A stretch of 64,000 nt of DNA from Amycolatopsis thermoflava N1165 (GCF_000473265.1 NZ_KI421511.1:6058360-6122359), one strand, 5' to 3'. Shown: positions 17,434 to 25,436, counted from the first letter of the stretch. A program made the numbers and translations. The notes: a model not told the origin generated them from the sequence alone.

Positions 17434-17483
17434 GGTTGCGATCGCGGGTTGCGTCGGTTGCGTTCAGGCGGCACAGGGTTGCG
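17434..17483 (+). repeat. four GGTTGCG repeats upstream of L,D-transpeptidase gene
   Basis: GGTTGCG occurs at 17434, 17447, 17456 and 17477, and the same word is inside the hairpin at 17603-17644. The stretch 17374-17700 holds no supported gene; besides this cluster it has the inverted repeat at 17557-17579 and two hairpins. Confidence 0.4.
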
Positions 17484-17556
17484 CAACAGTTCTCCAGCCA
17501 CAACACGCCATGCTCGGAATCGAAGTTGGCACGTCAGCGGGTTCTTATCTTCATTC

Positions 17557-17579
17557 TATCTCCACTTTGAATGGAGATA
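17557..17579. promoter_or_regulatory. inverted repeat TATCTCCA-N7-TGGAGATA
   Basis: Perfect 8-bp arms in a locally AT-richer stretch, about 185 bp upstream of the L,D-transpeptidase start. It looks like a repressor site; the regulator is unknown. Confidence 0.4.
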
Positions 17580-17602
17580 TGTGCCATACTGTGCCTACTG
17601 GA

Positions 17603-17644
17603 AACGCAACCGGTGTTGCGGTCTTCCGCAACACCGGTTGCGTT
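17603..17644. terminator. very strong hairpin (19-bp stem)
   Basis: Perfect 19-bp inverted repeat (17603-17621 with 17626-17644) with a TCTT loop; on the plus strand GTTCGTTTTC follows. On the minus strand it lies downstream of the 57-residue gene, so it probably ends that transcript. Confidence 0.65.
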
Positions 17645-17663
17645 GTTCGTTTTCAGAGAGGAT

Positions 17664-17692
17664 GGGGCGGACATCTAGTTGATGCCCGCCCC
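17664..17692 (-). terminator. second hairpin after the small gene
   Basis: GGGGCGG-a-CATC / GATG-c-CCGCCCC with a 5-nt loop and one internal mismatch, 12 bp downstream of the small gene's stop. With 17603-17644 it forms a double terminator. Confidence 0.5.
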
Positions 17693-17704
17693 CGGATGGC
17701 CTGC

Positions 17705-17878
17705 TCAAAGCAGGCAGTGCGGCAGGACGAGCGGCAACTCGTCCCGGTGAAGGACCAGCAGGGCCACGAGGAGAACGATCCATCGGATCTCGCCTCTGGT
17801 CCTGTTGTTCCACCGCCGCAGCCTGCACACCGCGCACATGCACGGCGGAGGAGCCTTCCCGCGCCGATCTCTCGGCAT
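17705..17878 (-). CDS. small Cys-rich single-span membrane protein (57 aa)
   Basis: Not recognised. The 57 residues start M-P-R-D-R-R-G-K-A, contain a tight cysteine motif C-M-C-A-V-C at 13-18, a basic stretch, one hydrophobic segment (about 32-43, W-I-V-L-L-V-A-L-L-V-L) and end P-H-C-L-L. ATG 17878 is picked because GGAAGG sits 8 bases upstream, an ideal site; the frame is open further but without one. A 73-base leader of three hairpins precedes it and two strong hairpins follow it, which argues for a real transcript. A metal- or redox-binding peptide is conceivable; no function is claimed. Confidence 0.45.
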   Translation of the reverse strand: MPRDRRGKAPPPCMCAVCRLRRWNNRTRGEIRWIVLLVALLVLHRDELPLVLPHCLL

Positions 17879-17901
17879 AGTGAGATCCTTCCGAATGCGA
17901 G

Positions 17902-17974
17902 GGCAGCCGCGCGGCTGCCAGTGGCCCCGAGAGCAACTCGCGGGGCCTCTCGACCTGAAATTCAGCTCGAGAGG
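17902..17974 (-). promoter_or_regulatory. structured 5' leader of the small gene (three hairpins)
   Basis: In minus-strand order: hairpin 17974-17946 (8-bp arms plus an inner CTGAA/TTCAG stem), hairpin 17947-17923 (7-bp outer plus 3-bp inner stem), and a perfect 18-bp palindrome 17919-17902 just before the ribosome site. It resembles a cis-regulatory RNA or an attenuator. No known riboswitch class was recognised. Confidence 0.4.
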
Positions 17975-18055
17975 TTCAAGTGGCACTCGTCCGATCTCCG
18001 CGCAAACCATAATGCGAAACGCCCGGAGAAAAGCCGCGACGCGCGGATAAAACAC

Positions 18056-18088
18056 GACGCGCCTTGGAGTCCGACTCCAAGGCGCGTC
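18056..18088 (-). terminator. terminator of aldehyde dehydrogenase gene
   Basis: Perfect 15-bp stem (18056-18070 with 18074-18088), CCG loop. Reading the minus strand, GTGTTTTATCC follows the hairpin, giving a short U-run. It lies 28 bp after the stop at 18117. Confidence 0.8.
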
Positions 18089-18116
18089 ACGAACAGGTGA
18101 AATGTCGGCGAGGGCG

Positions 18117-19601
18117 TCAGCGCTTCCGGCCGTACAACCCCGTGACGAGCTTGCTCACCAGTTTGTCCGTCTTCTCGGTGCGCGCGAAGGTCGTCAGCTT
18201 GATCGGCACCGCGAAGCGCTGGCGGGCGACCGCCTTCGGGCGCGCGAACTCGCGCAGGCCCTCCGGCCCGTGGATCCGCCCGAACCCGGAGTCGCCGACC
18301 CCGCCGAACGGCAGCGACGCGGCCCCGGCGAACGAGAACGGCGCGTTGATCGAGATCATCCCGGCCTTGAGCCGCTGGGCCAGTCGGGTGGCGTTGGCAC
18401 GGGAGAACACCGTCGAGCCGAGCCCGTAGACCGTCGCGTTGGCCTTTTCGACCGCCTCGTCCATGTCGCGCACCTTGGCGATCGTCATGGTCGGGCCGAA
18501 CGTCTCCTCCCGCACCGCGGCGGAGTCCTCCGGCACGTCGACCAGGACGGTCGGCTCGACGAACCGGTCGCCGACCGCGTCCGCGCCGCCCGTCAGCGCC
18601 CGGCCGCCGCGGGCCAGGGCGTCGGCGATGTGCCTGCGCACCACGTCCAGCTGCGACGGCATGGTCATCGGGCCGTACTGCTCGCCCGGCTTCACCCCGC
18701 GGGTCAGCGCGACGACCTTGTCAACGAACTGGTCGTAGACCCGCTCGTGCACGTACACCCGCTCCACGCCGATGCAGGTCTGCCCGGAGTTGGAGAACGC
18801 GCCCCACACGGCGGCGTCGGCGGCCGCGTCCAGGTCGGCGTCGGAGTCGACGATCAGCGGGTCCTTGCCGCCCGCCTCGATGACCACCGGCGTGAGGGTC
18901 TCGGCGGCCGCGGCCATGATCTTCTTGCCGGTCGCGGTCGAGCCCGTGAACGCGATCTTGTCCACGCCCGCGCCGACGAGCGCCGCGCCGGTCGCGCCGA
19001 AGCCGGTGACCAGCTGCAGCACCGGGTACTCGGGCACCACCTCGGCGAACGTGTCGACCAGCCACTTCCCGACGCCGGGGGTGTACTCGCTCGGCTTGAA
19101 CACCACGGCGTTGCCCGCCGCGAGGGCGTAGGTGATCGAGCCCAGCGGCGTGTAGACCGGGTAGTTCCACGGCCCGATCACGCCGACCACGCCCAGCGGC
19201 TGGTACTCGACGGTCGCGGTGTGGTTGGACAGCAGCAGTCCGGCCGAGCGGCGTTTCCGGCCCAGCACCTTGCGCGCGTTACGGGCCGCCCAGTGGATGT
19301 GTTCGATCGCGAGCACGGCCTCCAGTTGCGCGTCGCCGGCGGGCTTGCCGGTCTCCTTGCTGACGACGTCGCACAGCTCGGCGAGGCGGTGGGTGATGAT
19401 CCCGTTCCAGCGGCGCAGGCGGTCGGCGCGGCCCTCGAACCCGAGGCCTGCCCACCAGCCTGCGGCGCTCCGCGCGGCGGCGACCGCGGCCTGGACGTCC
19501 TCCGCGGTGTGCACCGGGTAGGTCCCGACGACCTCGTCGGTGGCCGGGTTCAGCGAGTCGAACGTGTCCTGGACGGCCGGCTTCGGCTCCACGGCGGTCA
19601 T
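18117..19601 (-). CDS. NAD(P)-dependent aldehyde dehydrogenase
   Basis: 494 residues, full length. Catalytic Cys in N-S-G-Q-T-C-I-G-V-E-R, Glu in V-V-I-E-A-G-G-K-D-P, cofactor region G-P-W-N-Y-P-V-Y-T-P and F-T-G-S-T-A-T-G-K. The basic C-terminal tail (Y-G-R-K-R) and overall pattern are near the succinate-semialdehyde and fatty or aryl aldehyde branches; the substrate cannot be fixed. GGAGG precedes the ATG. An MFS gene ends 10 bp upstream on the same strand, and an operator-like palindrome (19616-19629) sits within its last codons, so this gene may also have its own regulated promoter. Confidence 0.9.
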   Translation of the reverse strand: MTAVEPKPAVQDTFDSLNPATDEVVGTYPVHTAEDVQAAVAAARSAAGWWAGLGFEGRADRLRRWNGIITHRLAELCDVVSKETGKPAGDAQLEAVLAIEHIHWAARNARKVLGRKRRSAGLLLSNHTATVEYQPLGVVGVIGPWNYPVYTPLGSITYALAAGNAVVFKPSEYTPGVGKWLVDTFAEVVPEYPVLQLVTGFGATGAALVGAGVDKIAFTGSTATGKKIMAAAAETLTPVVIEAGGKDPLIVDSDADLDAAADAAVWGAFSNSGQTCIGVERVYVHERVYDQFVDKVVALTRGVKPGEQYGPMTMPSQLDVVRRHIADALARGGRALTGGADAVGDRFVEPTVLVDVPEDSAAVREETFGPTMTIAKVRDMDEAVEKANATVYGLGSTVFSRANATRLAQRLKAGMISINAPFSFAGAASLPFGGVGDSGFGRIHGPEGLREFARPKAVARQRFAVPIKLTTFARTEKTDKLVSKLVTGLYGRKR

Positions 19602-19611
19602 CCTTGGCCTC

Positions 19612-20709
19612 CTAACTACTGTTCAGTAGCGCCAGCATGGCACATGCGCAGGCCGAGCTCACTACCCCGAGAGTGGGCGCCAGCGACAACGGCAGCACGC
19701 CGACGCTCAGCGACCCCAGCCCGAAGCCGGTCGCCTGCACGACGAACGCGGCCGAGAACCCCTCCGCGCGACGGCCCTCCGGCAGCAACCGCTGAAGCCG
19801 CACGGACGCGATGGTCAACAGCGGCCCGGTGCCCCCGCCGACCAGCGCCGCTCCGGTGAGCAGCCCGGCCCACCCGAGGTCCGCAGCCAGCACCGAGCCG
19901 CCTGCGACGAACCCGGCCAGCGCCAACGCTGCCTGCCGCCGTCCGGCGGGTGGCCGTCGCCAGGCGAAGACCGCGCTGCCCGTGATGCTGGCCCCGCTCA
20001 GCACGACGATCACCACCGCGGCCAGTGCCGGGTCCGCGCCGAGCCGTTGGACCAGCGGCAACGGCGCGACCTCGACGGTCGCGAGCAGGTGGCCGAGCGC
20101 GAACAGGCACGCGAGCCACGGCAGTGCGTTCCGGACGGGCAGTTTCGCCGCCCTCGGCGGGGCGGGCGCGACGACCCGCGGCACGGCCAGCGCGGCGGCG
20201 AAGTAGGCCGCGGCCATGGCGGCGAGCGGGACGAGCGCGCCGGCCGGGTTCAGCGCGGCGACCAGCAGCGGCCCGGCGATCAGGACACCCTCGAATAGCA
20301 TCGAGTCGATCGCGACGGCGCGCGGCAGCCGATCGTCCGGCACGACGGAGCCGAGCAGGGTTCGGAAGCCGCCGGACAGCCCGCCGACGACCAGCCCGGG
20401 CACGACGACCAGCGCGACCAGCAGCCCGTGGGATTCGGCCCCCGCGGCCACGACGAGCGCCGCCATGGCCGTGCCCGCGGCGAGCAGGAGGAGCACCAGA
20501 CCGCGGGGCACGCCGATCCGGTCGAGCAGCCGCCCGCACGGCACCGCCCCGACGATCTCGGCCCCCACGAGCACGGCGACCATCACCCCGCCGAGCCGGT
20601 AGGACCCGGTGACAACGGCGGCGACGGACGTGAAGGCGAGCGGCCCCATGGCGATGGGCAGGCGGTAGAGCTGGGCGCCCACGGACCAGCGCCAATACGC
20701 GCGATTCAC
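19612..20709 (-). CDS. MFS transporter
   Basis: 365 residues, 11-12 hydrophobic helices in short loops, beginning V-N-R-A-Y-W-R-W-S-V-G-A-Q-L-Y-R-L-P. The segment C-G-R-L-L-D-R-I-G-V-P-R-G corresponds to the cytoplasmic 2-3 loop of MFS proteins. It is smaller than usual (400+) but complete. GTG 20709 follows AAGGAG with good spacing; the longer frame upstream crosses a repetitive non-coding stretch. It is divergent from an ArsR-type regulator 0.5 kb away and followed by the aldehyde dehydrogenase. Export of a small molecule is likely; the substrate is unknown. Confidence 0.8.
   Translation of the reverse strand: MNRAYWRWSVGAQLYRLPIAMGPLAFTSVAAVVTGSYRLGGVMVAVLVGAEIVGAVPCGRLLDRIGVPRGLVLLLLAAGTAMAALVVAAGAESHGLLVALVVVPGLVVGGLSGGFRTLLGSVVPDDRLPRAVAIDSMLFEGVLIAGPLLVAALNPAGALVPLAAMAAAYFAAALAVPRVVAPAPPRAAKLPVRNALPWLACLFALGHLLATVEVAPLPLVQRLGADPALAAVVIVVLSGASITGSAVFAWRRPPAGRRQAALALAGFVAGGSVLAADLGWAGLLTGAALVGGGTGPLLTIASVRLQRLLPEGRRAEGFSAAFVVQATGFGLGSLSVGVLPLSLAPTLGVVSSACACAMLALLNSS
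19616..19629. promoter_or_regulatory. operator-like palindrome CTACTG-TT-CAGTAG
   Basis: Perfect 6-bp arms with a 2-bp centre, inside the final codons of the MFS gene and 15 bp before the aldehyde dehydrogenase ATG. The form is typical of TetR-family sites. Confidence 0.45.
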
Positions 20710-21178
20710 CTGGATCTCCTTGGTGGTGTTTGGTTCCGGCCCCGGTCGGAAGGTCCACTTCTTCCGGACCGACCCCGTTAGCGGCGCCGGCCGTGCGCTT
20801 GATCCGGCTGGCCGGCCGCCGGGCGGGCCCGGCTCCCGGTGCTCCGCACCTCCAGCGGGAGCCCCCTCGCACGGCGAGCCGTCGCGCGGCTCCGGGCGAA
20901 TTCCCCACCCGGCTTCGGCTCGGCCACCGCCCCGGTGCCGGGGCACCCCCGTCCCGGCGGCTGGCCGCCATGCCCCGCCGGGGCCGCCCCCGGCCCCGGC
21001 CGACGCCCCGGCCCCGGGTGAGCCCCACGCGGCTTCGGCTCGGCCACCGCCCAGCACCCAGGCATCCCGCGCCCCGGCGAGCCACCCACCCGAGCGCTGC
21101 CCGCCCAGCGGTGCCACCCCATCTGCCCCGATCCGCACCCTTCCGACTGTTCCGCCGCCCCTCCCGGATCCATACTGA
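20710..21178. repeat. non-coding GC-rich stretch with a 120-bp-spaced repeat
   Basis: No gene is supported. The 22-bp word starting GGCTTCGGCTCGGCCACC occurs at 20911 and again exactly 120 bp later at 21031, with flanks partly alike (degenerate tandem repeat). Near the MFS start there is TTCCG-N8-CGGAA (20734-20751). Proline-rich frames on the plus strand are compositional. Confidence 0.5.
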
Positions 21179-21194
21179 TTCGGAAATCCCCGAA
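21179..21194. promoter_or_regulatory. inverted repeat TTCGG-N6-CCGAA before ArsR-type gene
   Basis: It lies 11 bp upstream of the regulator's ATG, a natural place for autoregulation. A similar TTCCG/CGGAA repeat is near the divergent MFS gene. Confidence 0.4.
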
Positions 21195-21205
21195 AGTCGG
21201 CCGCC

Positions 21206-22141
21206 ATGATCGAGTTGGTTCTCACCGCCGCGAGCCCGGTCCGCTTCGGCATCTCCCCGCTGGAGGAGGCGCTCGGCGCGGTCCAGGTCGGGCTCGGCCT
21301 GCGCGCACACCCCGCGCACCCGCCGTGGCTGACCGATGCCGACCTGCCGATCGCCGAGCTGCGCAGCGTCCTGTCCGGGCGCCGCTACATCACCGACTTC
21401 CTCAGCCCGCCACCGGACGGCCCGCATACCACCGCCGAGGCGCAGCTGGACCGCATCCGCCGCACGCCGCCGCGGCAGGTCGCCGCCGAGCTGGCCATGG
21501 TCGACGCCGACCTCAGCGGCCTGCCCGCCGACCCGGCGAAGGCCCGCGACCTGCTCGCCGACCAGATGGCGCTCGTCTGGTCCGAGCTGGTCGCGCCGCA
21601 CTGGCCGCGGATGCGGGACGTCCTCGCCGCCGACATCGCCCACCGCTCCCGCCGGCTCGCCGACGGCGGTCTGCCACTCGTCTTCGCGGACCTGCACCGG
21701 CGCGTCCGGCTCGTCGACGGCACGGTCCTGGTCGAATCCCGGTCCCGGGAACGGGTCCGCCTCGGCCGTCGTGGCCTGCTCCTGCTGCCCGCCGTCTTCG
21801 CCTGGCCCGGCGTCGGCGTGGTCACCGTGCCGCCCTGGCAGCCCGCGCTGCTCTACCCCGCCCGCGGTGTCGCCGCGTTGTGGGGCGGCCGTCCGGACCA
21901 CGACGCCCGTCTCGCCGCGGTGTTCGGCCGCACCAAGGCCACCGTCCTGCTCGCCCTCGGCGAGCCGCTGTCCACCTCCGCGCTCGCGGGCCGGCTGGGT
22001 CTCGCGCCGAGCACCGTGTCCGCGCACGTCACCGCGCTGCGGGAGGTGGGGATCCTCACGTCGGCGCGATCCGGACATGAGGTCCGGTACCGCCGCAGCG
22101 ATCTTGGCGACGCGATTCTGGCGGGCCTAGGCTGGTCCTGA
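21206..22141 (+). CDS. ArsR-type winged-helix regulator with DUF5937-like N-terminus
   Basis: 311 residues. The C-terminal 80 form an ArsR/SmtB winged helix (T-K-A-T-V-L-L-A-L-G-E-P-L-S-T-S-A-L-A-G-R-L-G-L-A-P-S, read in parts, then H-V-T-A-L-R-E-V-G-I-L). The first 220 are a conserved actinobacterial extension (DUF5937-like) with no metal-binding cysteines. Such proteins usually repress a nearby transporter; the divergent MFS gene is the obvious candidate. The ATG at 21206 has only a weak ribosome site. The next gene, a metallo-hydrolase, follows after 21 bp in the same direction. Confidence 0.8.
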   Translation: MIELVLTAASPVRFGISPLEEALGAVQVGLGLRAHPAHPPWLTDADLPIAELRSVLSGRRYITDFLSPPPDGPHTTAEAQLDRIRRTPPRQVAAELAMVDADLSGLPADPAKARDLLADQMALVWSELVAPHWPRMRDVLAADIAHRSRRLADGGLPLVFADLHRRVRLVDGTVLVESRSRERVRLGRRGLLLLPAVFAWPGVGVVTVPPWQPALLYPARGVAALWGGRPDHDARLAAVFGRTKATVLLALGEPLSTSALAGRLGLAPSTVSAHVTALREVGILTSARSGHEVRYRRSDLGDAILAGLGWS

Positions 22142-22162
22142 ACCCACGCGGAGGAGCACCTG

Positions 22163-22801
22163 ATGCGAATCGTCCATTTCGGACACGCCTGTGTCCTGCT
22201 GGAGACGGAAAACGCGCGGATCCTGCTCGACCCCGGCGCGTTCTCGGAGGGTTTCGAGGGCGAGCGCGAGCTGGACGCGGTCCTGATCACCCACCAGCAC
22301 TTCGACCACATCGACAGCGAACGCCTGCCGGTGCTGCTCGAAGCCAACCCGGACGCGAAGCTGGTCGTCGACCCCGGTTCGGCGGAGACCGTGCAGAAGC
22401 TGGGCCTGGAGTTCCAGGTCGTCAACCCGGGCGACGCGTTCGAGGCGGGCGGCGCCGCGGTGAACGTCGTCGGCGGGCAGCACGCCGTGATCCACTCCGA
22501 CATCCCGGTCATCCCGAACGTCGGCTACATCGTCGACCACGGCGCCTTCTACCACCCCGGCGACTCGTTCTTCGTGCCCGAGCAGAAGATCGACGTGCTC
22601 GGCCTGCCGACCGGCGCGCCGTGGCTCAAGGCCGGCGAAGCCGTCGACTACCTGCGGGCGGTCGCGCCGCGCGTCGCAGTGCCGATCCACGAGGCGGTGC
22701 TCGCGAACCCGGCGATGCACTACGGCTTGTTCACCAACCTCGCGCCGGAGGGCACCGAGGTGCGCGCGCCGACGCGCGGCGAGGACATCAAGCTCCCGTA
22801 G
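22163..22801 (+). CDS. MBL-fold metallo-hydrolase (UlaG-like)
   Basis: 212 residues, a compact metallo-beta-lactamase fold. The metal-binding motif is T-H-Q-H-F-D-H-I-D near residue 48; further ligands are in H-S-D-I-P and Y-H-P-G-D-S-F, and H in V-P-I-H-E. It begins M-R-I-V-H-F-G-H-A-C, as in the UlaG/YtnP-like branch of small hydrolases. The substrate is unknown. GGAGGA precedes the ATG at good spacing. Its last 82 bp overlap the 3' end of the convergent deacetylase gene. Confidence 0.88.
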   Translation: MRIVHFGHACVLLETENARILLDPGAFSEGFEGERELDAVLITHQHFDHIDSERLPVLLEANPDAKLVVDPGSAETVQKLGLEFQVVNPGDAFEAGGAAVNVVGGQHAVIHSDIPVIPNVGYIVDHGAFYHPGDSFFVPEQKIDVLGLPTGAPWLKAGEAVDYLRAVAPRVAVPIHEAVLANPAMHYGLFTNLAPEGTEVRAPTRGEDIKLP

Positions 22802-23466
22802 GTCGTGCCGAAGGCCCGGTTCTCCAGCGCGACGTCGACCGCGTCGAGGAAGGCGTGCCGGAGACCGGGCCGGGCGAGATCGGCGGCGTCGATCCCGAGG
22901 CGCACGAGACCACCACGTCGCGAGGCCCGTGCCGAGGCGAGCACGAGCGCGAACGCGCGCACGGTCTCCGTCCGGTGGTTGTGCGCCGCGAACGACTGCA
23001 CCCGCGAGCGGTGCACGGTGCGCGTGCGCAGGTCATGCACCGCGGCGAGGTCGGCGCACAGCGCGAAGTGCTCGCCCGCCGCGGCGAGCGTGCCGGGCGA
23101 GGCCAGCCACCGCGGCGGCGCGAACCCGTCCGCGCCGAGGCCGAGCTTCTCCAGCGCGGCCTTCGCGGCGATCATCCGCAGCCGGGCCTCGTGCGCGGGC
23201 AGGCCGGCGAACTCGGCCTTGCGGTGCAGGCTGACCGCCCGGTGGCTGGGCGGGATGCGGTGGTCGTAGCCGTGCAGCAGGAGACCGTCGCCGCGGCCGG
23301 TGCGCTCGCGGACCCAGGTGGTGACGGCGTGTGAACCCTCGGTGCGCGGCGCGAAGAGGAGGGACAGGGGGACGTTTCGGCGGTCCAGCTCGGCCGCGAG
23401 TTCGGCGCAGCGGTGCAGCGTCCGAGGACCGATGCCGGACAGCGAGACCAGCAGACGGGCGTCCAT
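22720..23466 (-). CDS. DUF2334 polysaccharide deacetylase-like protein
   Basis: About 248 residues. It begins M-D-A-R-L-L-V-S-L-S-G-I-G, followed by P-L-S-L-L-F-A-P-R, L-L-L-H-G-Y-D-H and F-A-P-P-R-W-L-A-S-P-G, the pattern of DUF2334 proteins in the carbohydrate esterase 4-like superfamily. The H-G-Y-D segment corresponds to the metal-site region. No signal peptide, so it is probably cytosolic. The last 24 residues are antisense to the hydrolase gene and look unlike the family, suggesting stop-codon loss and 3' extension. The start at 23466 has a GGTGGGTG-like site. Confidence 0.8.
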   Translation of the reverse strand: MDARLLVSLSGIGPRTLHRCAELAAELDRRNVPLSLLFAPRTEGSHAVTTWVRERTGRGDGLLLHGYDHRIPPSHRAVSLHRKAEFAGLPAHEARLRMIAAKAALEKLGLGADGFAPPRWLASPGTLAAAGEHFALCADLAAVHDLRTRTVHRSRVQSFAAHNHRTETVRAFALVLASARASRRGGLVRLGIDAADLARPGLRHAFLDAVDVALENRAFGTTYGSLMSSPRVGARTSVPSGARLVNKP

Positions 23467-23562
23467 GTCACCCACCGCACCAGATCGTCATGACGAACCC
23501 CTTACCCGCGGGTGACGGCAACCATGACGGGATCTGACAGGGTTCACCGACACGGTGGACGT

Positions 23563-24480
23563 ATGAGCAACGAACTGAGTGGGAAGGTCGCCCTCGTCGC
23601 CGGTGGCACGCGCGGGGCGAGCCGGGCGATCGCGGTCGAGCTGGGGCGCCGGGGCGCGTTCGTGTACGTCACTGGGCGGACCTCCGGTGAGCACCGGTCC
23701 GAGGTGGGCAGGCCGGAGACCATCGAGGGCACGCTGGAGCGGATCACCGACGCGGGCGGCAAGGGCGCGGCGATCCGCGTCGACCACCTCGACCCGGAGC
23801 AGGTGCGGGCCCTGGCCGAGCGGGTCGACCGCGAGCAGGGGCGGCTGGACATCCTGGTCGACGGCATCTGGGGCGGCGACGGGTACATCGGGTGGGGCGA
23901 GGCGGTGTGGGACCTGCCGCTGGAGCACGCCCTGCGGTCGATCCGGCTGGGCATCGACGCGCACATCATCACGAGTCACTTCCTGCTGCCGCTGGTGATC
24001 CGTAACCAGGGCGGGCTGGTGGTGGAGATGACTGACGGGACCGAGGAGTACAACTCGCGGTTCCGTGAGGGCACGTCGATCGGGTTCTACGTGGCGAAGG
24101 CGGCGTCGCACAGCATCGTCAAGGCGGAGGCGCACGACCTGGCCCCGCACGGCGCGACGGCGGTGGCGATGACGCCGGGCTGGCTGCGGTCGGAGGCGAT
24201 GCTGGAGCACTACGGCGTGACCGAGGAGAACTGGCGGGACGCGCTCGCGAAGGAGCCGCACTTCTGCATCTCGGAATCGCCGGCGTTCGTGGGCAGGGCG
24301 GTCGCGTCGCTGGCGGCCGACCCCGAGCGGCACCGGTTCCACGGGCAGACGTTGAACAGCGGGCAGCTGGCGAAGATCTACGAGTTCGACGACGTGGACG
24401 GCAGCAGGCCGGACGGCTGGCGCTACGTCGTGGAGGTCCAGGAAGCGGGCAAGCCCGCGGACCCGACCGGCTACCGGTGA
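23563..24480 (+). CDS. SDR family oxidoreductase
   Basis: 305 residues. The Rossmann N-terminus is V-A-L-V-A-G-G-T-R-G-A-S-R-A-I, a variant of the usual TGxxxGIG; the active-site pair is F-Y-V-A-K-A-A-S-H. The customary catalytic Ser appears replaced in V-V-E-M-T-D-G-T, so activity may differ from standard dehydrogenases. It belongs to a group of longer SDRs with a C-terminal extension. ATG 23563 begins the fold directly; an earlier in-frame ATG would add 17 unlike residues. Convergent with a WYL regulator, overlapping by 10 bp. Confidence 0.82.
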   Translation: MSNELSGKVALVAGGTRGASRAIAVELGRRGAFVYVTGRTSGEHRSEVGRPETIEGTLERITDAGGKGAAIRVDHLDPEQVRALAERVDREQGRLDILVDGIWGGDGYIGWGEAVWDLPLEHALRSIRLGIDAHIITSHFLLPLVIRNQGGLVVEMTDGTEEYNSRFREGTSIGFYVAKAASHSIVKAEAHDLAPHGATAVAMTPGWLRSEAMLEHYGVTEENWRDALAKEPHFCISESPAFVGRAVASLAADPERHRFHGQTLNSGQLAKIYEFDDVDGSRPDGWRYVVEVQEAGKPADPTGYR

Positions 24481-25436
24481 CGGTCGGCCATCCGCCGTGC
24501 GGCGTCGGCGAACAAGGCTCGCACGGCGGGTGGCTCGACGACCTCGACGTCGGTGCCGAGGCCGAGCAGCATGCTCGCCGCGATGGCTGGTTCTTCGAGG
24601 TCGACGGTGACCTCGACCCAGCCCTCGGGGTCCGGTGGCCCAGCCGCGTCAAGGGCGGCGATGGCCAGGTCGGCGTCGAGGATCTGCGGGAGGCGTTTCA
24701 CGCCCCAGCGGGACAGGCGCAGGCGGACCGGGTGGCGTTGCAGGGAGCGTTCGAACTGGGTGGAGGAGCGCTGCCACCAGCCGGCGAGGTCGAAGTCGGC
24801 GGGCCTCTCGAAGCGCTCGTCGGTGAGCTCGACGGCGGTGACCTTGCTGACGCGGTAGGTGCGGATGCTGTGCTCGATGCGGGCGACGAGGTACCAGACA
24901 CCGGCCTTGAGGACGAGGCCGAGCGGTTCGAGGAGGCGTTCGACGGTGTGGTCGCCGCGCCGGTAGGTGATCGCGGCGCGGCGCTGCTCCCACACGGACT
25001 GGGCGATGGTCGCCAGGTGCTCGGCGTCCTCTTCGGACTTGAACCAGCCGGGCGCGTCGAGGTGGAAGCGCTGGGCGAGGTGCTGGGCCTGCTCCCGCAG
25101 CGGGGCGGGGAGGGTGGCGCTGACCTTGGCGTGGGCGGCGGAGACGGCGGTGCCGAGACCCAGCTCGGCCAGCGCGCGGGGCACGCCCATCGCGAAGATG
25201 GCGACGGCCTCGCGGGAGGTGAGCCCGTCCAGCCGGGTGCGCCACCCCTCCACGAGCCGCACGCCGCCGTACCGCCCGGTCTCCGTCCACAGTGGAACAC
25301 CAGCGGCCTGCAGGGCGGCGATGTCGCGGTGCATGGTGCGCTCCGAAACGCCGAGCGCCTCGGCCAGCTCGGGGACGGTCGCGCTGCGCCTGCTCTGCAG
25401 GGTGAAGAGCAGGGCAACCAGACGTTCCGCGCGCAT
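24471..25436 (-). CDS. WYL-domain helix-turn-helix regulator (YafY-like)
   Basis: 321 residues. The N-terminal HTH is M-R-A-E-R-L-V-A-L-L-F-T-L-Q then V-P-E-L-A-E-A-L-G-V-S-E-R-T-M-H-R-D; the WYL domain contains L-V-L-K-A-G-V-W-Y-L-V-A-R and R-T-Y-R-V-S-K-V. WCX-type C-terminal region follows. Such regulators sense small ligands or nucleic acids and control stress or metabolic genes. ATG 25436 starts the HTH directly; the longer frame is not supported. The adjacent SDR is a possible target. Confidence 0.88.
   Translation of the reverse strand: MRAERLVALLFTLQSRRSATVPELAEALGVSERTMHRDIAALQAAGVPLWTETGRYGGVRLVEGWRTRLDGLTSREAVAIFAMGVPRALAELGLGTAVSAAHAKVSATLPAPLREQAQHLAQRFHLDAPGWFKSEEDAEHLATIAQSVWEQRRAAITYRRGDHTVERLLEPLGLVLKAGVWYLVARIEHSIRTYRVSKVTAVELTDERFERPADFDLAGWWQRSSTQFERSLQRHPVRLRLSRWGVKRLPQILDADLAIAALDAAGPPDPEGWVEVTVDLEEPAIAASMLLGLGTDVEVVEPPAVRALFADAARRMADRHR

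Noticed and set aside
17420..18100. 226-codon plus-strand frame over the small-gene region
   Set aside because: No ribosome site, runs through strong hairpins and shows no protein-like pattern; the minus-strand 57-residue gene fits better.
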